DNA from: Brytella acorum
Lineage (GTDB): Bacteria; Pseudomonadota; Alphaproteobacteria; Acetobacterales; Acetobacteraceae
NCBI RefSeq assembly: GCF_029309905.1
Contig: NZ_JARBJP010000013.1
Coordinates: 1-47,623, forward strand
Length of the DNA: 47,623 nucleotides
Direction of reading: 5' to 3'
The position numbers and the translations under genes are program-made. This document shows, in pieces, positions 1 to 8,942 of the stretch (position 1 is its first letter; each line of letters opens with the position of its first letter). Below the pieces are notes generated by a model that had not been told where the DNA came from, made no database searches, and saw nothing but the letters and a program-made list of their open reading frames with translations.

Positions 1-180
1 AGGTCACAGGGCGCGGCTTGCTCATGCCAACCCGCTACCAGACTGCCCTCACTCCGTGAATCCCGCCGCAGCCATTTGCGCAACAGAGTCGTGACAGGCG
101 GATTGCTGTTGATCGTTTTCGTAATTTTTGAACCGTCCTCTCTTGCAGACGTATTCTCTCAGCGCATGACACTCACAAAA

Positions 181-1350
181 TTACTCTGCCTTTCTGTGAG
201 TGGCCAGATAGAAAGCGCTCAGAATAACAATCAAAGCGCTCATCCAGAAATTGGCTCTTAGCCCGAAGTGATCGACTATCGCGCCTCCAAGACTTGAACC
301 GATCGCAATGGCAACCTGCGCGGTAAAAGTGAACATGGCGGTGGCAGCTTCCGAATGTTCGGTCTCGATACTGCGGTGCCACGTATTCAGGCACAGTGGC
401 AGAGCTCCCCAAGCGACGGCCCAGAGAAGAATGAGCACCGTTTCAAACTTTGGAAAGATCAGCAGCACCGGCAGGAGCAGAAAGAGTATTGCCAGCGATA
501 TTTTCGAAGCAAAAGCGTTGCTTTAAGATTATTTTTCAAAAAGCGGCTGGCCACAAGGTTAGATGCAAACCCGATAGCACCATAAACCAATAACAGGAGC
601 GTCACAGCCGCCGAAGGAATACCTGCTTCGGGGATGAGAGGGGTCAGGTAAGTATAAGCTGCAAAATGCGCCGCAAAAAACGGCAGCAATCATAACGATA
701 CTTTTCCGTGCTTCGGGTAGTCTGACGAATGCTTTGAAGTCAGTGAGCCGGACATGGCTTTCCGCTGGAACAGTTGGAAGCATTCTCCACTGCATGACTA
801 AAGCGGCAATAGCGATGATTGCGGCGGCCACGAATGCACCGCGCCAGGATGAGTACTCGGCTACAAGAGATCCCATTGGAACCCCAAGGATCATGGCTGC
901 CGTGACCCCTGCAAAAACAGCTGCTGCTGCCTTATGCGCTTTTTGCTTGGCAACGAGTTCTACGGCAACAGAGAGGCCCATGGCCCAGAATGCACCAAGA
1001 CTGATACCGACCAGTGCCCGGCTGAGCAGCATCACTGCAAATGTCGGTGCCATGGTGGCAGTAAGGCAACCTGCGAGCAGAATAAGGGAGAGCCATAAAA
1101 TAATCCTGCGACGATCTGTGCGTCCGGAAAACAGCATGACTCCGGGAGCAGAAAGTGCTGCCATCATTCCAGGAACTGTCATGGTAAGCCCCGCCGTTCC
1201 CGGACTTACAGAAAATGTTCTCGAAATATGAAGCAGGATACCTACAGGAAGAAATTCGGTGGTGACTGACGCAAATGATCCCAACGCCAGAGACAGAACG
1301 GCCAATCTCTGGTGACCGGAAGAAAGCTCCCGAGAAGTCAAATGCTGCAT
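181..1350 (-). pseudogene. MFS exporter (DHA1, AraJ/YdhP-like), frameshifted twice
   Basis: Reads as one 12-helix major facilitator exporter of about 390 residues, but in three frames. The first 220 or so residues (1350 down to about 680) contain the N-terminal helices and the loop motif SGRTDRRR between helices 2 and 3. The frame then changes at a run of six A (675-680 on the plus strand); removing one base joins VFAAHFAAYTYLTPL without a gap. A second shift near 505-515 joins the LKATLLL segment to SKISLAIL and the last helices, ending at 181. The family exports sugars or small drugs across the inner membrane; the substrate cannot be told. The fault may be a real mutation or a homopolymer sequencing error, since both shifts are single-base and the rest of the protein is well preserved. 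Confidence 0.8.
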
Positions 1351-1795
1351 GATGGGAACATTTTTGCTGAAACTTCAGGTTGAAAAAATATATTCCGAGA
1401 TAACGCACTAATAATACAAAACAAAATAATTAAGTATTTACTGAGTGTGAAGTAATTATATTTATTTATGCACCAATTCCCATATTAATTCAGATATGAA
1501 CAATCTACACGACGTGGATACAGCGTTGGCATCTTTCAGATATTTTTCTATCTTAAAATCGAAGGGTCTGCATGGCTATAGAGTTTTTCGTCAAAATATT
1601 TGTGAGCAAATTTCAGTAATGAATATCTATTAATTCTATCATTCTCATGAAATACTCTAGTGTATGAAGTGGCTCGGAAAATCTCGGATTTTTTACGAAA
1701 GAAGAAAGATAATCGCCCTCACATCTGGTGCGATGGTGAGTTGTCTGATCGGTGCCGAGGCATACCGCATGCACTTACCTGACAGGAGGTCTTCC
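1351..1795. other. AT-rich intergenic region between divergent genes
   Basis: 445 bases with no convincing gene. It separates the minus-strand exporter remnant from the plus-strand arginase-family remnant, so it should hold both promoters. It is clearly richer in A and T than the flanks. No operator repeat was recognised. Confidence 0.5.
1784..1790 (+). promoter_or_regulatory. Strong ribosome binding site of the arginase-family gene
   Basis: AGGAGGT lies five bases before the ATG at 1796. It fixes that ATG as the start rather than the upstream in-frame ATG at 1664. Confidence 0.7.
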
Positions 1796-2671
1796 ATGGC
1801 AGATCAGAATGCCCAAACTTTGAGACTTATTTTCCCTCAGTGGCAGGGCGGCGATAATCCTCCCTATTATCTGGGATCAAAACTTCTGGCCTAGCTGGCT
1901 CCTCCTTCTGCTGGCCCTGTTGAGGAGGTTCCGGTTGGCGCTCCGACTGACGTCCCTTTGCCAGTCGAAGACGGAATGCGTGGACGCAGTGTTCTGCTGA
2001 AACAGATTCAGGAAGCCCGGAAAATCATTGAACGCCGTCAACCGAAGTCACTGGCGGTTCTGGGTGGGGACTGTCTTGTCTCGCTCGTGCCTTTTTCGTG
2101 GCTTTCAGAACGCTATGGCGACAGGCTGGGTGTGCTCTGGATTGATACTCATCCAGACGTTCAGACCCCAAAGCAGTATACGAACGCACATGCGCACGTT
2201 CTGGGGGCTCTGTTAGGCCATGGAGACCCCGACCTGACCAGGGCAGTGACGAAGCCGGTTCCTGCAAAGAATGTGATGATTGCAGGCATCCACGACCCAC
2301 TTGCGTTCGAAGCTCAGTTCATCGCAGATCATGGATTGCGGACATGTTCACCCCAGCAGGTGCGGGATGGCGCACAGCCCGTCATGGAATGGCTAAAAGA
2401 CAGTCAGATCGAAGTGCTTGCCATTCATCTGGATCTGGATGTGCTGGATCCGCACAACTTCCGTTCTCTACTGTTTGCAAAGCCGGGTCGTGGAAAGCAT
2501 GATTTCTGAGATGTTGCCGAAGGCAAGCTCAACATCCCTGATGTTCTGAAACTGATTCAGGAAGTGGCAACCGAAAAAGAAGTGGTCGGTATGACAATTG
2601 CCGAGCACATGCCTTGGGATGCGGTAAACCTGCAGGAAATGCTCAAACAGCTTCCTCTTATCGGCAGTTAA
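1796..2671 (+). pseudogene. Arginase/agmatinase-family ureohydrolase with two in-frame stops
   Basis: One continuous reading frame of 291 codons is interrupted only by TAG at 1892-1894 and TGA at 2507-2509; there is no frameshift. The family hydrolyses guanidino compounds (arginine, agmatine, formiminoglutamate) with a binuclear manganese centre. The metal-binding signatures are present in order: GGDC, DTHPD, and HLDLDVLDP. After the second stop the frame continues with recognisable C-terminal sequence up to TAA at 2669-2671. Because the frame is kept through both breaks, inactivation looks recent. TAG may replace a Trp codon (LLA-stop-LAPP) and TGA a Gly codon (KHDF-stop-DVAEG). A strong Shine-Dalgarno precedes the start. 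The exact substrate is not deducible. Confidence 0.8.
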
Positions 2672-2682
2672 ACCTTCGCGCC

Positions 2683-2718
2683 AGAAAGCCTGTATTCTTA
2701 AGAGCAGGCTTTCTCATT
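2683..2718. terminator. Bidirectional hairpin terminator between convergent genes
   Basis: AGAAAGCCTG and CAGGCTTTCT form a perfect 10-bp stem around a 12-base loop, followed by CATTTT on the plus strand. It sits between the end of the arginase-family remnant and the end of the LysR gene, overlapping the latter's stop codon. Confidence 0.75.
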
Positions 2719-3604
2719 TTACTTTCATTTCCTCGACAAACAGCGACAGAGGCATCGAATATCGATGGTGTCGGGGGTAGAAGAGATGAAACCCCAAATG
2801 CGTCGGACAGAATGGCTCCAGAACTGATATCAGTTTGCCATTCTGGATATGTTCTTCTGCAACAATTTTAGGAATATAGGCGAGGCCGATGCCGTCTAGG
2901 CAGGCATCCCGGGCGCCGAACACATTGTTGCATACAAATTGGCCGACGGGCTGAAACTTCAGGTCTTTTCCCTTCTGTCTGAAGCGCCACGGATAAATCT
3001 TTCCGTGGGTTGGCAGGCGAACAGCGATACAGTTGTGCTCTTGCAGACGAGCCGGAATTTTGGGGGTGACATGACTTTTGAAATAGGTCGGAGACCCAAC
3101 AACCGCAAATTGGATGTCAGGCGATACAGGCACTGAAATCATGCCCTGTGTCACCAGTTCTCCAAGGCGCACGCCCGCATCGAAGCGTTCATCCACGATA
3201 TCAATAAGGCGCAGATCCGTTGAGATCTCAAGGGAGATTTCGGGGTAGTTCTTTAGAAAATCTGCAATACGGGGTCGAAGAAAGAATCCCAGAGATTCAT
3301 CTGTCACTGTGATCCGGATATTGCCTCTGGGGCATTTACGGAATTCATCAAGACTGGCCATCCGGTTCTCGATTTCGTCGAAAAGCGGCTGAATATTTTG
3401 CAGGAGATAGTCTCCCGCAGGCGTGGGAACGACACGCCGTGTTGTTCTCGTCAGAAGGGTGACACCCAGTCGTTCCTCCAGAAGACGCATGGTGTGACTT
3501 ATTGCGGATGGCGTAACACCTCTGCGGGCCGCCGCCTTTGTGAAGCTCCGTTCTTGGGCAACTGCCAAAAAAGAAAGTAGTTCGCTGAAATTTTCTCGTG
3601 ACAC
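2714..3604 (-). CDS. LysR-family transcriptional regulator
   Basis: 296 residues, the normal length for a LysR regulator. The N-terminal winged helix-turn-helix (residues about 6-63) contains SFTKAAARRGVTPSAISHTM followed by RLLEERLGVTLLTRTTRRV. The rest is a periplasmic-binding-protein-like effector domain (about 90-290). It belongs to the group whose second domain has VRLGELV and ends with a FHLFYP-type motif, often found beside oxidoreductase genes. It is convergent with the arginase-family remnant, and the region upstream of its start holds no divergent gene, so its target cannot be read from the layout. It resembles the other LysR gene of this window (8943-9836) in sequence and length, so the two are likely paralogues. 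Confidence 0.92.
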   Translation of the reverse strand: MSRENFSELLSFLAVAQERSFTKAAARRGVTPSAISHTMRLLEERLGVTLLTRTTRRVVPTPAGDYLLQNIQPLFDEIENRMASLDEFRKCPRGNIRITVTDESLGFFLRPRIADFLKNYPEISLEISTDLRLIDIVDERFDAGVRLGELVTQGMISVPVSPDIQFAVVGSPTYFKSHVTPKIPARLQEHNCIAVRLPTHGKIYPWRFRQKGKDLKFQPVGQFVCNNVFGARDACLDGIGLAYIPKIVAEEHIQNGKLISVLEPFCPTHLGFHLFYPRHHRYSMPLSLFVEEMKVK

Positions 3605-3952
3605 TTGCTGACCAGAACCCTGTTTTATCCCTTGTTATCACTGACAATCTTAACATCAAATGTCTTTGGGATCACGGTGTATCCTGATCATGAATGACTG
3701 GCTTTTGCTCTTCATCTGGGATCCCTCTGGCTTCTTAGACGTCCGTTTTTCTATATCTTTTGTGCGACAGGAGACGTGCCGTCCTCCCCCCTTTACTGAC
3801 GAAGCACAGACATCAATCACAATGATGTCGTTGGGCGAGACGACTCTAGTTAGTGATCCGGCTCGGTGTCAGTTTGCATATCGTCGCTCATTCACGATTG
3901 ACCCATACCCACAGAAACAGACGAGAGTGAGCTAGTTGTTCGTTCGATCTGC
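3605..3952. other. Intergenic region without a supported gene
   Basis: 348 bases between two minus-strand regulator genes. It must hold the LysR promoter and the end of the AraC transcript. A plus-strand reading frame at 3660-3935 has no ribosome binding site and no recognisable protein, and was not called. Confidence 0.5.
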
Positions 3953-4786
3953 CTACCGTGATGCTATTGCGTACTGCTTTGGCGTAACCCCGAAATGTCG
4001 ACGAAACTGATTGATTAAGTGGCTCTGGTCATAAAAGCCAACGCTCGTCGCCGTTTGCGCGGCACTGACGCCTCGGGCGAGCAGGGTCTTGGCGTGACTA
4101 AGCCGAATTTGTGTCAGGAATTGATGGACGGACAGTCCTGTCGCCGCACGAAAACTGCGCATGAGATGATATTGGCTGATCCCAACGACTGAAGCGACCT
4201 CATCAATGCTCAGAGGTTCACGGAATTCATCTGCGAGAAATGTCTGTGCCTTTCGGATATCGGCAGAACGCGATGCAGCTTTGACCGATCGTCCTGTGCG
4301 TTCGCCATAGCGTGCGATGACATGACCCAGCGCTTCATAGACAGCACATTGCCGCTCGAGCGGATCCTGAGACTGTGAGGCGAGCAACGAGGTCTGTAAG
4401 AACCTATCGGCGAGGTCCGTGTTCTGGCGAAGAAGGTCAAGTCCAAAATCGAGGTTGCCCGCCCCCGGCAAGATATCTGCCGCTAGCACGTCGATGAACT
4501 GGGCAGTTGGATAGAAAGCGCAGTAATCCCACCCGAGATCGCATTCTACGGCTTCGCCAGTATGCACTTCTCCCGGTGGGATAATCATGACGGTACCTGG
4601 CTCAGCGACGCCTTGATAGCGCGCAATGCGGTGTCGTTGAGCGCCGCGAACGAACGCGGCAATGACGAATTCATCATGCGAGTGCGCAGGATAGCGATAA
4701 TCGAAGCAGGATGCCCGCAGCACATCCATCCCACCCTGCAGGCTGGAATCACGCCACAATTTCAACCTGTCTCGGGGGTTCGCCAT
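3953..4786 (-). CDS. AraC-family transcriptional regulator
   Basis: 277 residues. The N-terminal half (about 10-100) is a cupin-like AraC ligand-binding domain with HSHDEFVIA near residue 35 and the IIPPGEVHTGE turn. The C-terminal 100 residues are the double helix-turn-helix, with LSIDEVASVVGISQYHLMRS as the first and TATSVGFYDQSHLINQFRRH as the second, then the typical GVTPKQY ending. It ends in a TAG stop at 3953-3955. It is transcribed away from the racemase-family pair at 4901, and the 114-base gap probably carries both promoters. That suggests, but does not show, that it controls the pair in response to an amino acid or related ligand. Confidence 0.93.
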   Translation of the reverse strand: MANPRDRLKLWRDSSLQGGMDVLRASCFDYRYPAHSHDEFVIAAFVRGAQRHRIARYQGVAEPGTVMIIPPGEVHTGEAVECDLGWDYCAFYPTAQFIDVLAADILPGAGNLDFGLDLLRQNTDLADRFLQTSLLASQSQDPLERQCAVYEALGHVIARYGERTGRSVKAASRSADIRKAQTFLADEFREPLSIDEVASVVGISQYHLMRSFRAATGLSVHQFLTQIRLSHAKTLLARGVSAAQTATSVGFYDQSHLINQFRRHFGVTPKQYAIASR

Positions 4787-4900
4787 CGATCCTTCATCCC
4801 AATCTGTGCCCTGTGACGCATCAGAGCAGGATTTTCCAATCCTGTCCCGAATGCATCGATTAGTCAGGATACAGATTATTATGGAGATGAGCGATCAGAC

Positions 4901-5632
4901 ATGAATGAGATTTCATCTCAGCGCCCTTTACGCCAGAAGACTATCGGCATTCTCGGCGGCATGAGCAATCAGGCGACTGGCGAATATTATCGGATGCTTA
5001 ACGAGCAACTGAACCAGCACCTCGGCGGCTGGGATAATGGTGAGATCATCATCGCATCGGTTAATTTTGGGAACATCCAGTCTTTCGTGCGTGAAGATCG
5101 CTGGGAAGAAGCCGCGGCCTATCTGGAGGACAAGATCCTGCGTCTTGAAGCGGCAGGTGTTGATGTCATCGCCTGCGTCTCCAACACCATGCACCGCGTT
5201 GTCGAGCCTGCCATGGTGGGACGCACGACGCCGTTCATCCATATCGCCGATCCGACCGGCGAAGCCATACGCAAGGCCGAGATAGGCCGCGTAGCCTTGC
5301 TGGGCACGATGCCGGTCATGCAATCGGAAGCGCTACGCAAACGCTATCGCGAGAAATTTGGTGTAGAGGTGATTGTCCCGAACGAGACCGACAAGGAGAT
5401 TGTCGATCGCATCATCTTTGACGAATTGGTTCGTGGTGATCTGAGGCCGGAATCCAAGGCCGAATATCTCCGTGTGGTTGAAGCACTGCGGGCCGAGGGC
5501 GCGGAAGGCGTAATTCTGGGTTGCACCGAGATATTCCTGCTTATCAACCAGCCAGATTTTCAAGACTTCCCTGTCTTTGATACGACCGCTCTGCATATTC
5601 AGGCCATCGTAGACTTTGCTCTGGAAAAATAA
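4901..5632 (+). CDS. Aspartate/glutamate racemase-family protein, first paralogue
   Basis: 243 residues of the Asp/Glu racemase fold, two alpha/beta domains with one catalytic Cys expected from each. The start of the fold is GILGGMSNQATGEYY (residues 17-31) and the second catalytic motif is LGCTE with Cys208. The first catalytic motif is unusual: ACVSNTMH has Cys92 one place earlier than the usual CxNTMH Cys, and Val93 stands at the usual Cys position. The neighbouring paralogue has the canonical Cys. Such enzymes interconvert L- and D-amino acids without a cofactor; the shift may mean altered or lost racemase activity. First gene of a probable two-gene operon, divergent from the AraC regulator. 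A GGAG lies about 15 bases before the ATG, which is rather far. Confidence 0.9.
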   Translation: MNEISSQRPLRQKTIGILGGMSNQATGEYYRMLNEQLNQHLGGWDNGEIIIASVNFGNIQSFVREDRWEEAAAYLEDKILRLEAAGVDVIACVSNTMHRVVEPAMVGRTTPFIHIADPTGEAIRKAEIGRVALLGTMPVMQSEALRKRYREKFGVEVIVPNETDKEIVDRIIFDELVRGDLRPESKAEYLRVVEALRAEGAEGVILGCTEIFLLINQPDFQDFPVFDTTALHIQAIVDFALEK

Positions 5633-5684
5633 CTGCTCACCGTGACCTGTGAAGAAACGACACCGACATTCAGGAGAGAATAAT

Positions 5685-6380
5685 ATGCACATGATCGGCC
5701 TTATCGGGGGCATGAGCTGGGAAAGCTCCGCAGAATATTACCGCATCATCAACGAAGGCGTTCGCAATCAGCGTGGGCCAACGGCATCCGCACCCTGCCT
5801 GCTCTGGTCTTTCGACTTTTCCGAGATCGAGGCGCTTCAGCATAAAGGGGACTGGGAAGGCCTGACCGCAAAAATGGTCGATGCGGCGCAGCGGCTCGAA
5901 GCTTGTGGAGCCAAGGTTCTGCTGATCTGCACCAACACCATGCATCGCATGGCCCCTGCTGTACAGGCGGCGGTCAGCATTCCGCTCCTGCACATTGCTG
6001 ATCCAACAGCAGAGCGGATCAAGGCCGCAGGTTTTTCGAGAGTTGGCCTGCTGGGCACGGCTTTCACGATGGAGCATGATTTCTACAAAGGTCGCCTGAT
6101 CAACAACCATGGTCTCGACCTCATCGTGCCAAACGACGAGGATCGCGCTACCGTTCACCGCATTATTTATGAAGAGCTGGTGGCAGGCCAGATCAAGGAG
6201 TCATCCCGCGCAGCCTACAAAGCAGTCATTGCCCGTTTAGTCGAAGCGGGTGCAGAAGCCATCATTCTGGGCTGTACCGAAATCATGCTGCTGGTAAGGC
6301 CCGAGGACAGTAGTGTGCCGATCTTTGACACCACAGTGCTCCACGCTGAGGCCGCGATAGAGTACACACTCAAAGATTGA
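5685..6380 (+). CDS. Aspartate/glutamate racemase-family protein, second paralogue (YgeA-like)
   Basis: 231 residues. The start at 5685 is chosen because AGGAGA lies seven bases before it and the protein then begins directly with MHMIGLIGGMSWESSAEYY; an in-frame upstream start at 5649 would only add unrelated residues. Both catalytic Cys motifs are canonical: ICTNTMH with Cys82 and LGCTE with Cys197, matching the spacing known in E. coli YgeA. The expected activity is cofactor-free racemisation of an acidic or broad amino acid in the cytoplasm. It follows the first paralogue after 52 bases, and the two probably arose by tandem duplication and are co-transcribed under the divergent AraC gene. 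Confidence 0.93.
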   Translation: MHMIGLIGGMSWESSAEYYRIINEGVRNQRGPTASAPCLLWSFDFSEIEALQHKGDWEGLTAKMVDAAQRLEACGAKVLLICTNTMHRMAPAVQAAVSIPLLHIADPTAERIKAAGFSRVGLLGTAFTMEHDFYKGRLINNHGLDLIVPNDEDRATVHRIIYEELVAGQIKESSRAAYKAVIARLVEAGAEAIILGCTEIMLLVRPEDSSVPIFDTTVLHAEAAIEYTLKD

Positions 6381-6432
6381 CGATTTCGCATCCGTTATAC
6401 GATTGACGTACTGGCAAGTCAGGTCAGGGAAT

Positions 6433-6813
6433 ATGAGAATGAAATCCGTCTGGGTACTGTTCCTCGCGATTTACCTTCTGGCCTCACCCGCTGGCGCGCA
6501 AACGATCAAAACCGATTATCCCGCCTGCAACCTGATGGCGCAACACGAACTTGTCGGCACTGTTGGAGCCGAGATCACGGATCCGCAACAGGCGCATATT
6601 GCGGAACGCGCTAACATCCTTCAGGCGGACATTGGAACCGCCCGCAAGGCGCGCCGCATTTCACAACGACTGGCCGATCGTCTGTGGCGCAAGGTTGAGA
6701 CTGTTCGTACGAATGCGAACACCCTCAAGCGCAATCAAACACTTCTGGGTGCGACAGAACGCGCATCTTATGACCGGCAACTTGATAGCATTGCTGGCAC
6801 GTTATGCCGCTGA
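6433..6813 (+). CDS. Small secreted protein of unknown function
   Basis: About 126 residues; not recognised. It begins with a clear signal peptide: charged MRMK, a hydrophobic stretch, and a likely cleavage after SPAGA before QTIKTDYP. The mature part is about 100 residues, charged and mostly helical in appearance, with only two cysteines, one near each end (PACNLM and TLCR), which could form a disulfide in the periplasm. ATG codons at 6433 and 6439 are both possible; AGGGA lies eight bases before the second. It follows the racemase-family pair by some 50 bases and may be part of the same transcript. Confidence 0.6.
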   Translation: MRMKSVWVLFLAIYLLASPAGAQTIKTDYPACNLMAQHELVGTVGAEITDPQQAHIAERANILQADIGTARKARRISQRLADRLWRKVETVRTNANTLKRNQTLLGATERASYDRQLDSIAGTLCR

Positions 6814-7221
6814 CGGTATGGAAATTAGAACGTCTAAAGAAGCGCTATTTTCCGCAATAAGCCAACTTTCAGTTCCCTCCCCCAAGAACAAAATACGCAT
6901 TCAGCCGATGGAATTGGAAAGACTTTCATTGGTTTCGTTCAGTAATGGGACAGCATATGAAGGAAGGCAATGCACAGGTCGAATTGGGCTATGGGCTCGT
7001 GCAATACATGATGGCAACCGATGAGAGCATGTGTGGTTGCGGGTAATCAGGTACAGAAACAAATTTCGTTACCCTAACGCACGAACCTCGACAACCATAT
7101 AAAAATTCGTCATTTCATTTATGAATTTGAGAGATAGCTTCATACGAAATATATTGACTAATCATTGAAGTAAATCAGCTTTTAAATTTCACACCCGGCA
7201 ACTCGAAACAAGGACGAAGGT
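6814..7221. other. Intergenic region, AT-rich in its right half
   Basis: 408 bases without a supported gene. At 7034-7043 it contains TGGTTGCGGG within ATGTGTGGTTGCGGGTA, similar to the tRNA-like remnant near 26252. The right half is rich in A and T and probably holds the promoter of the oxidoreductase remnants that follow. Confidence 0.45.
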
Positions 7222-7669
7222 GTGACAGAAACATTTTCCGGCAAGATCGCCTTCGTAACCGGTTCGGGTGCGGGAATGGGGCTGGCACCTGCACAGACCT
7301 TTGCCCGTGCAGGCGCGTCAGTAGCGCTTGCAGATGTCAATCCAGATGCGGCTAACCGAAGCCGCCCGATCCCTTATTCCTGAAAGAGCGACTGCCTTAG
7401 CCATGCGGTGCGATGTCGCTGTTGAACACGATGTTGCCGCCACTACCCAGATCAATGCGGTCTGCCCGGGTGTCATTCAAACGCCCATGCTGGACGGGCT
7501 GACCGCCGGAGATGAAGCGGCAAAAGCGGAGCTAATCAAAGCGCAGCCGATCGGACGTTTAGGCAAACCCGAGGAAATTGCGGACGCGCTGCTCGGGCTT
7601 TGCAGTTCACGTGCCAGCCTTGTGCTCGGGCACGCGCTTTCTGTCGCTGGCGGCTACTCCGCTCAGTAA
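7222..7669 (+). pseudogene. Short-chain dehydrogenase remnant: frameshift plus internal deletion
   Basis: A GTG at 7222, with AAGGA seven bases upstream, opens a classic SDR N-terminus with the nucleotide motif TGSGAGMG and the following DVNPDAA. The frame changes near 7350, and the protein resumes in the next frame as LTEAARSLIPERATALAMRC. Soon after, DVAVEHDVAATT runs straight into INAVCPGVIQTPM, which in intact SDRs lies more than 100 residues later. The deletion has removed the Ser and the Tyr-x3-Lys catalytic residues. The normal C-terminus (GRLGKPEEIADALLGL, then GHALSVAGGYSAQ) is kept. The gene cannot encode an active reductase. Confidence 0.85.
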
Positions 7670-7709
7670 ATCAACCCTTGCAATAAACAACACGTAGAAA
7701 GTTCGACAC

Positions 7710-8036
7710 ATGCCCGATACTCCTTCACCCGCCCGTAAGGCTTTTGGTGATATCGCTCCCGGCCTTGCCGACTACACAGATCATGTTCTGTTCGGTGATG
7801 TCTGGGAACGGCCAGGTCTTGCCCCACGTGAGCGCTGTATTGTGACAGTCAGCAGTCTGATCTCGCTTTATCGCACCAACGAACTGGGTTTTCATATCCG
7901 TAAGGCGCTCGCCACCGGCGTCACCAAAGCGGAGATCATCGAGATTATTACGCATCTCGCCTTCTATTCCGGGTGGCCCACGGCATCCGCCGCTCTGACC
8001 ATCGCGCGCGGCGTTTTTGACGAGCAGAAAGGCTGA
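7710..8036 (+). CDS. Carboxymuconolactone decarboxylase-family protein
   Basis: 108 residues, the usual length of a single-domain CMD protein. The signature [20 protein letters not shown] leads to the helix [20 protein letters not shown], and the conserved HLAFYSGWP closes the domain (residues about 75-95). These proteins form small all-helical oligomers. Members with this signature act on lactones or quinone-like compounds, or are uncharacterised; the CxxC pair of AhpD-type peroxidase partners is absent. It lies 40 bases after one SDR remnant and 4 bases before another, so it was probably part of an oxidoreductase operon that has since decayed. Confidence 0.88.
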   Translation: MPDTPSPARKAFGDIAPGLADYTDHVLFGDVWERPGLAPRERCIVTVSSLISLYRTNELGFHIRKALATGVTKAEIIEIITHLAFYSGWPTASAALTIARGVFDEQKG

Positions 8037-8040
8037 ATTC

Positions 8041-8208
8041 ATGACGCAAAATGTTCAGGGGACAATCGTCGTTGTCACGGGTGCCCGCAGTGGACTTAGT
8101 GAGGCCACAGTTTACTCCGCGACCAAAACAGCTGTTCGGGTCATCTCCAAAGGTCTGCGTCAGGACGTTAAACCCTATAATCTTCGTCCGACCAGACAGG
8201 ACTACTGA
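8041..8208 (+). pseudogene. Second short-chain dehydrogenase remnant, internal deletion
   Basis: Fifty-five codons begin with an SDR N-terminus ([11 protein letters not shown]) and jump directly to the catalytic helix [20 protein letters not shown], which normally lies about 130 residues later, then end at TGA after a few more residues. The Rossmann core between the glycine motif and the catalytic Tyr is gone, and the C-terminus is lost. It starts four bases after the CMD gene, as in a tight operon. It is the second SDR in 1 kb to have lost its middle. Confidence 0.75.
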
Positions 8209-8213
8209 GTATT

Positions 8214-8932
8214 ATGCAGCCCTTCATTATCTGCCATATGATCAGCTCAATTGATGGTCGCATTGTGCCTGATCGTTGGACTATTCCCGTTGATGGGGTT
8301 AATCGAGACAGTCTCGTCAACCAGTATTATGATGTTGAAAAGACATACGATGCCGATGGCTGGATTATCGGACGAGCAACTGCCTCTGAACATTTTGTAA
8401 AGACGACCGAGCCGTGGAAAGGCACCACCAACCAGTTTCCACGAGAACCTTATGTGGCACAAAACCTGACCGAACGCCTCGCGATCTTTATGACCCGCAC
8501 GGCAAGTTGCAATATGAGCGTTCTGATATTGAAGAAGACGGCATTGTTGCAGTCCTTGCAGATAATGTTGCTGACGATTATCTGCAAACATTACGCGACA
8601 ATGGTATCTCTTATTGTTTTGCTGGGCCAGATGGACGTAACATTCAAAAAGCCGGTGCAGTTCTAAGAAATACATTTAGACGTCGTAAACTGCTGCTCGA
8701 AGGTGGGGGCTTGATTAATGGTGCCTTCCTGCAAGCAGGAACCATTAACGAAATCAGTTTAATGATTTATCCAGGGATCGATGGTGTATCAGGAATTGCC
8801 AGTAGCTTCGACTGGGTTTGTGCAACAGACAATCAACCAGCGCGTGGGCAAGCCTTAAGCCTTCTACATGTTGAAAAACGCGATAACGGTGTTCTATGGT
8901 TGAGATATAAAATAGAAAAAACAATTTCTTGA
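8214..8932 (+). pseudogene. RibD-C/dihydrofolate-reductase-like protein, frameshifted
   Basis: The first part (MQPFIICHMISSIDGRIVPD to LTERLAIF) is the start of a RibD C-terminal-type reductase fold. Near 8484-8492 the frame changes, and the protein continues as YDPHGKLQYERSDIEEDG through LLLEGGGLINGAFLQAGTIN and EISLMIYPGIDG, the typical substrate and NADPH-binding half. Repairing one base would give a protein of about 239 residues. Members reduce pyrimidine or pterin-like substrates with NADPH; many are of unknown substrate. It is five bases downstream of an SDR remnant. Confidence 0.8.
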
Positions 8933-8942
8933 ATAAGGTTTT

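Noticed and set aside
3660-3935. 91-codon plus-strand frame between the LysR and AraC genes
   Set aside because: No ribosome binding site, no recognisable protein and unusual composition; it covers the LysR promoter region.
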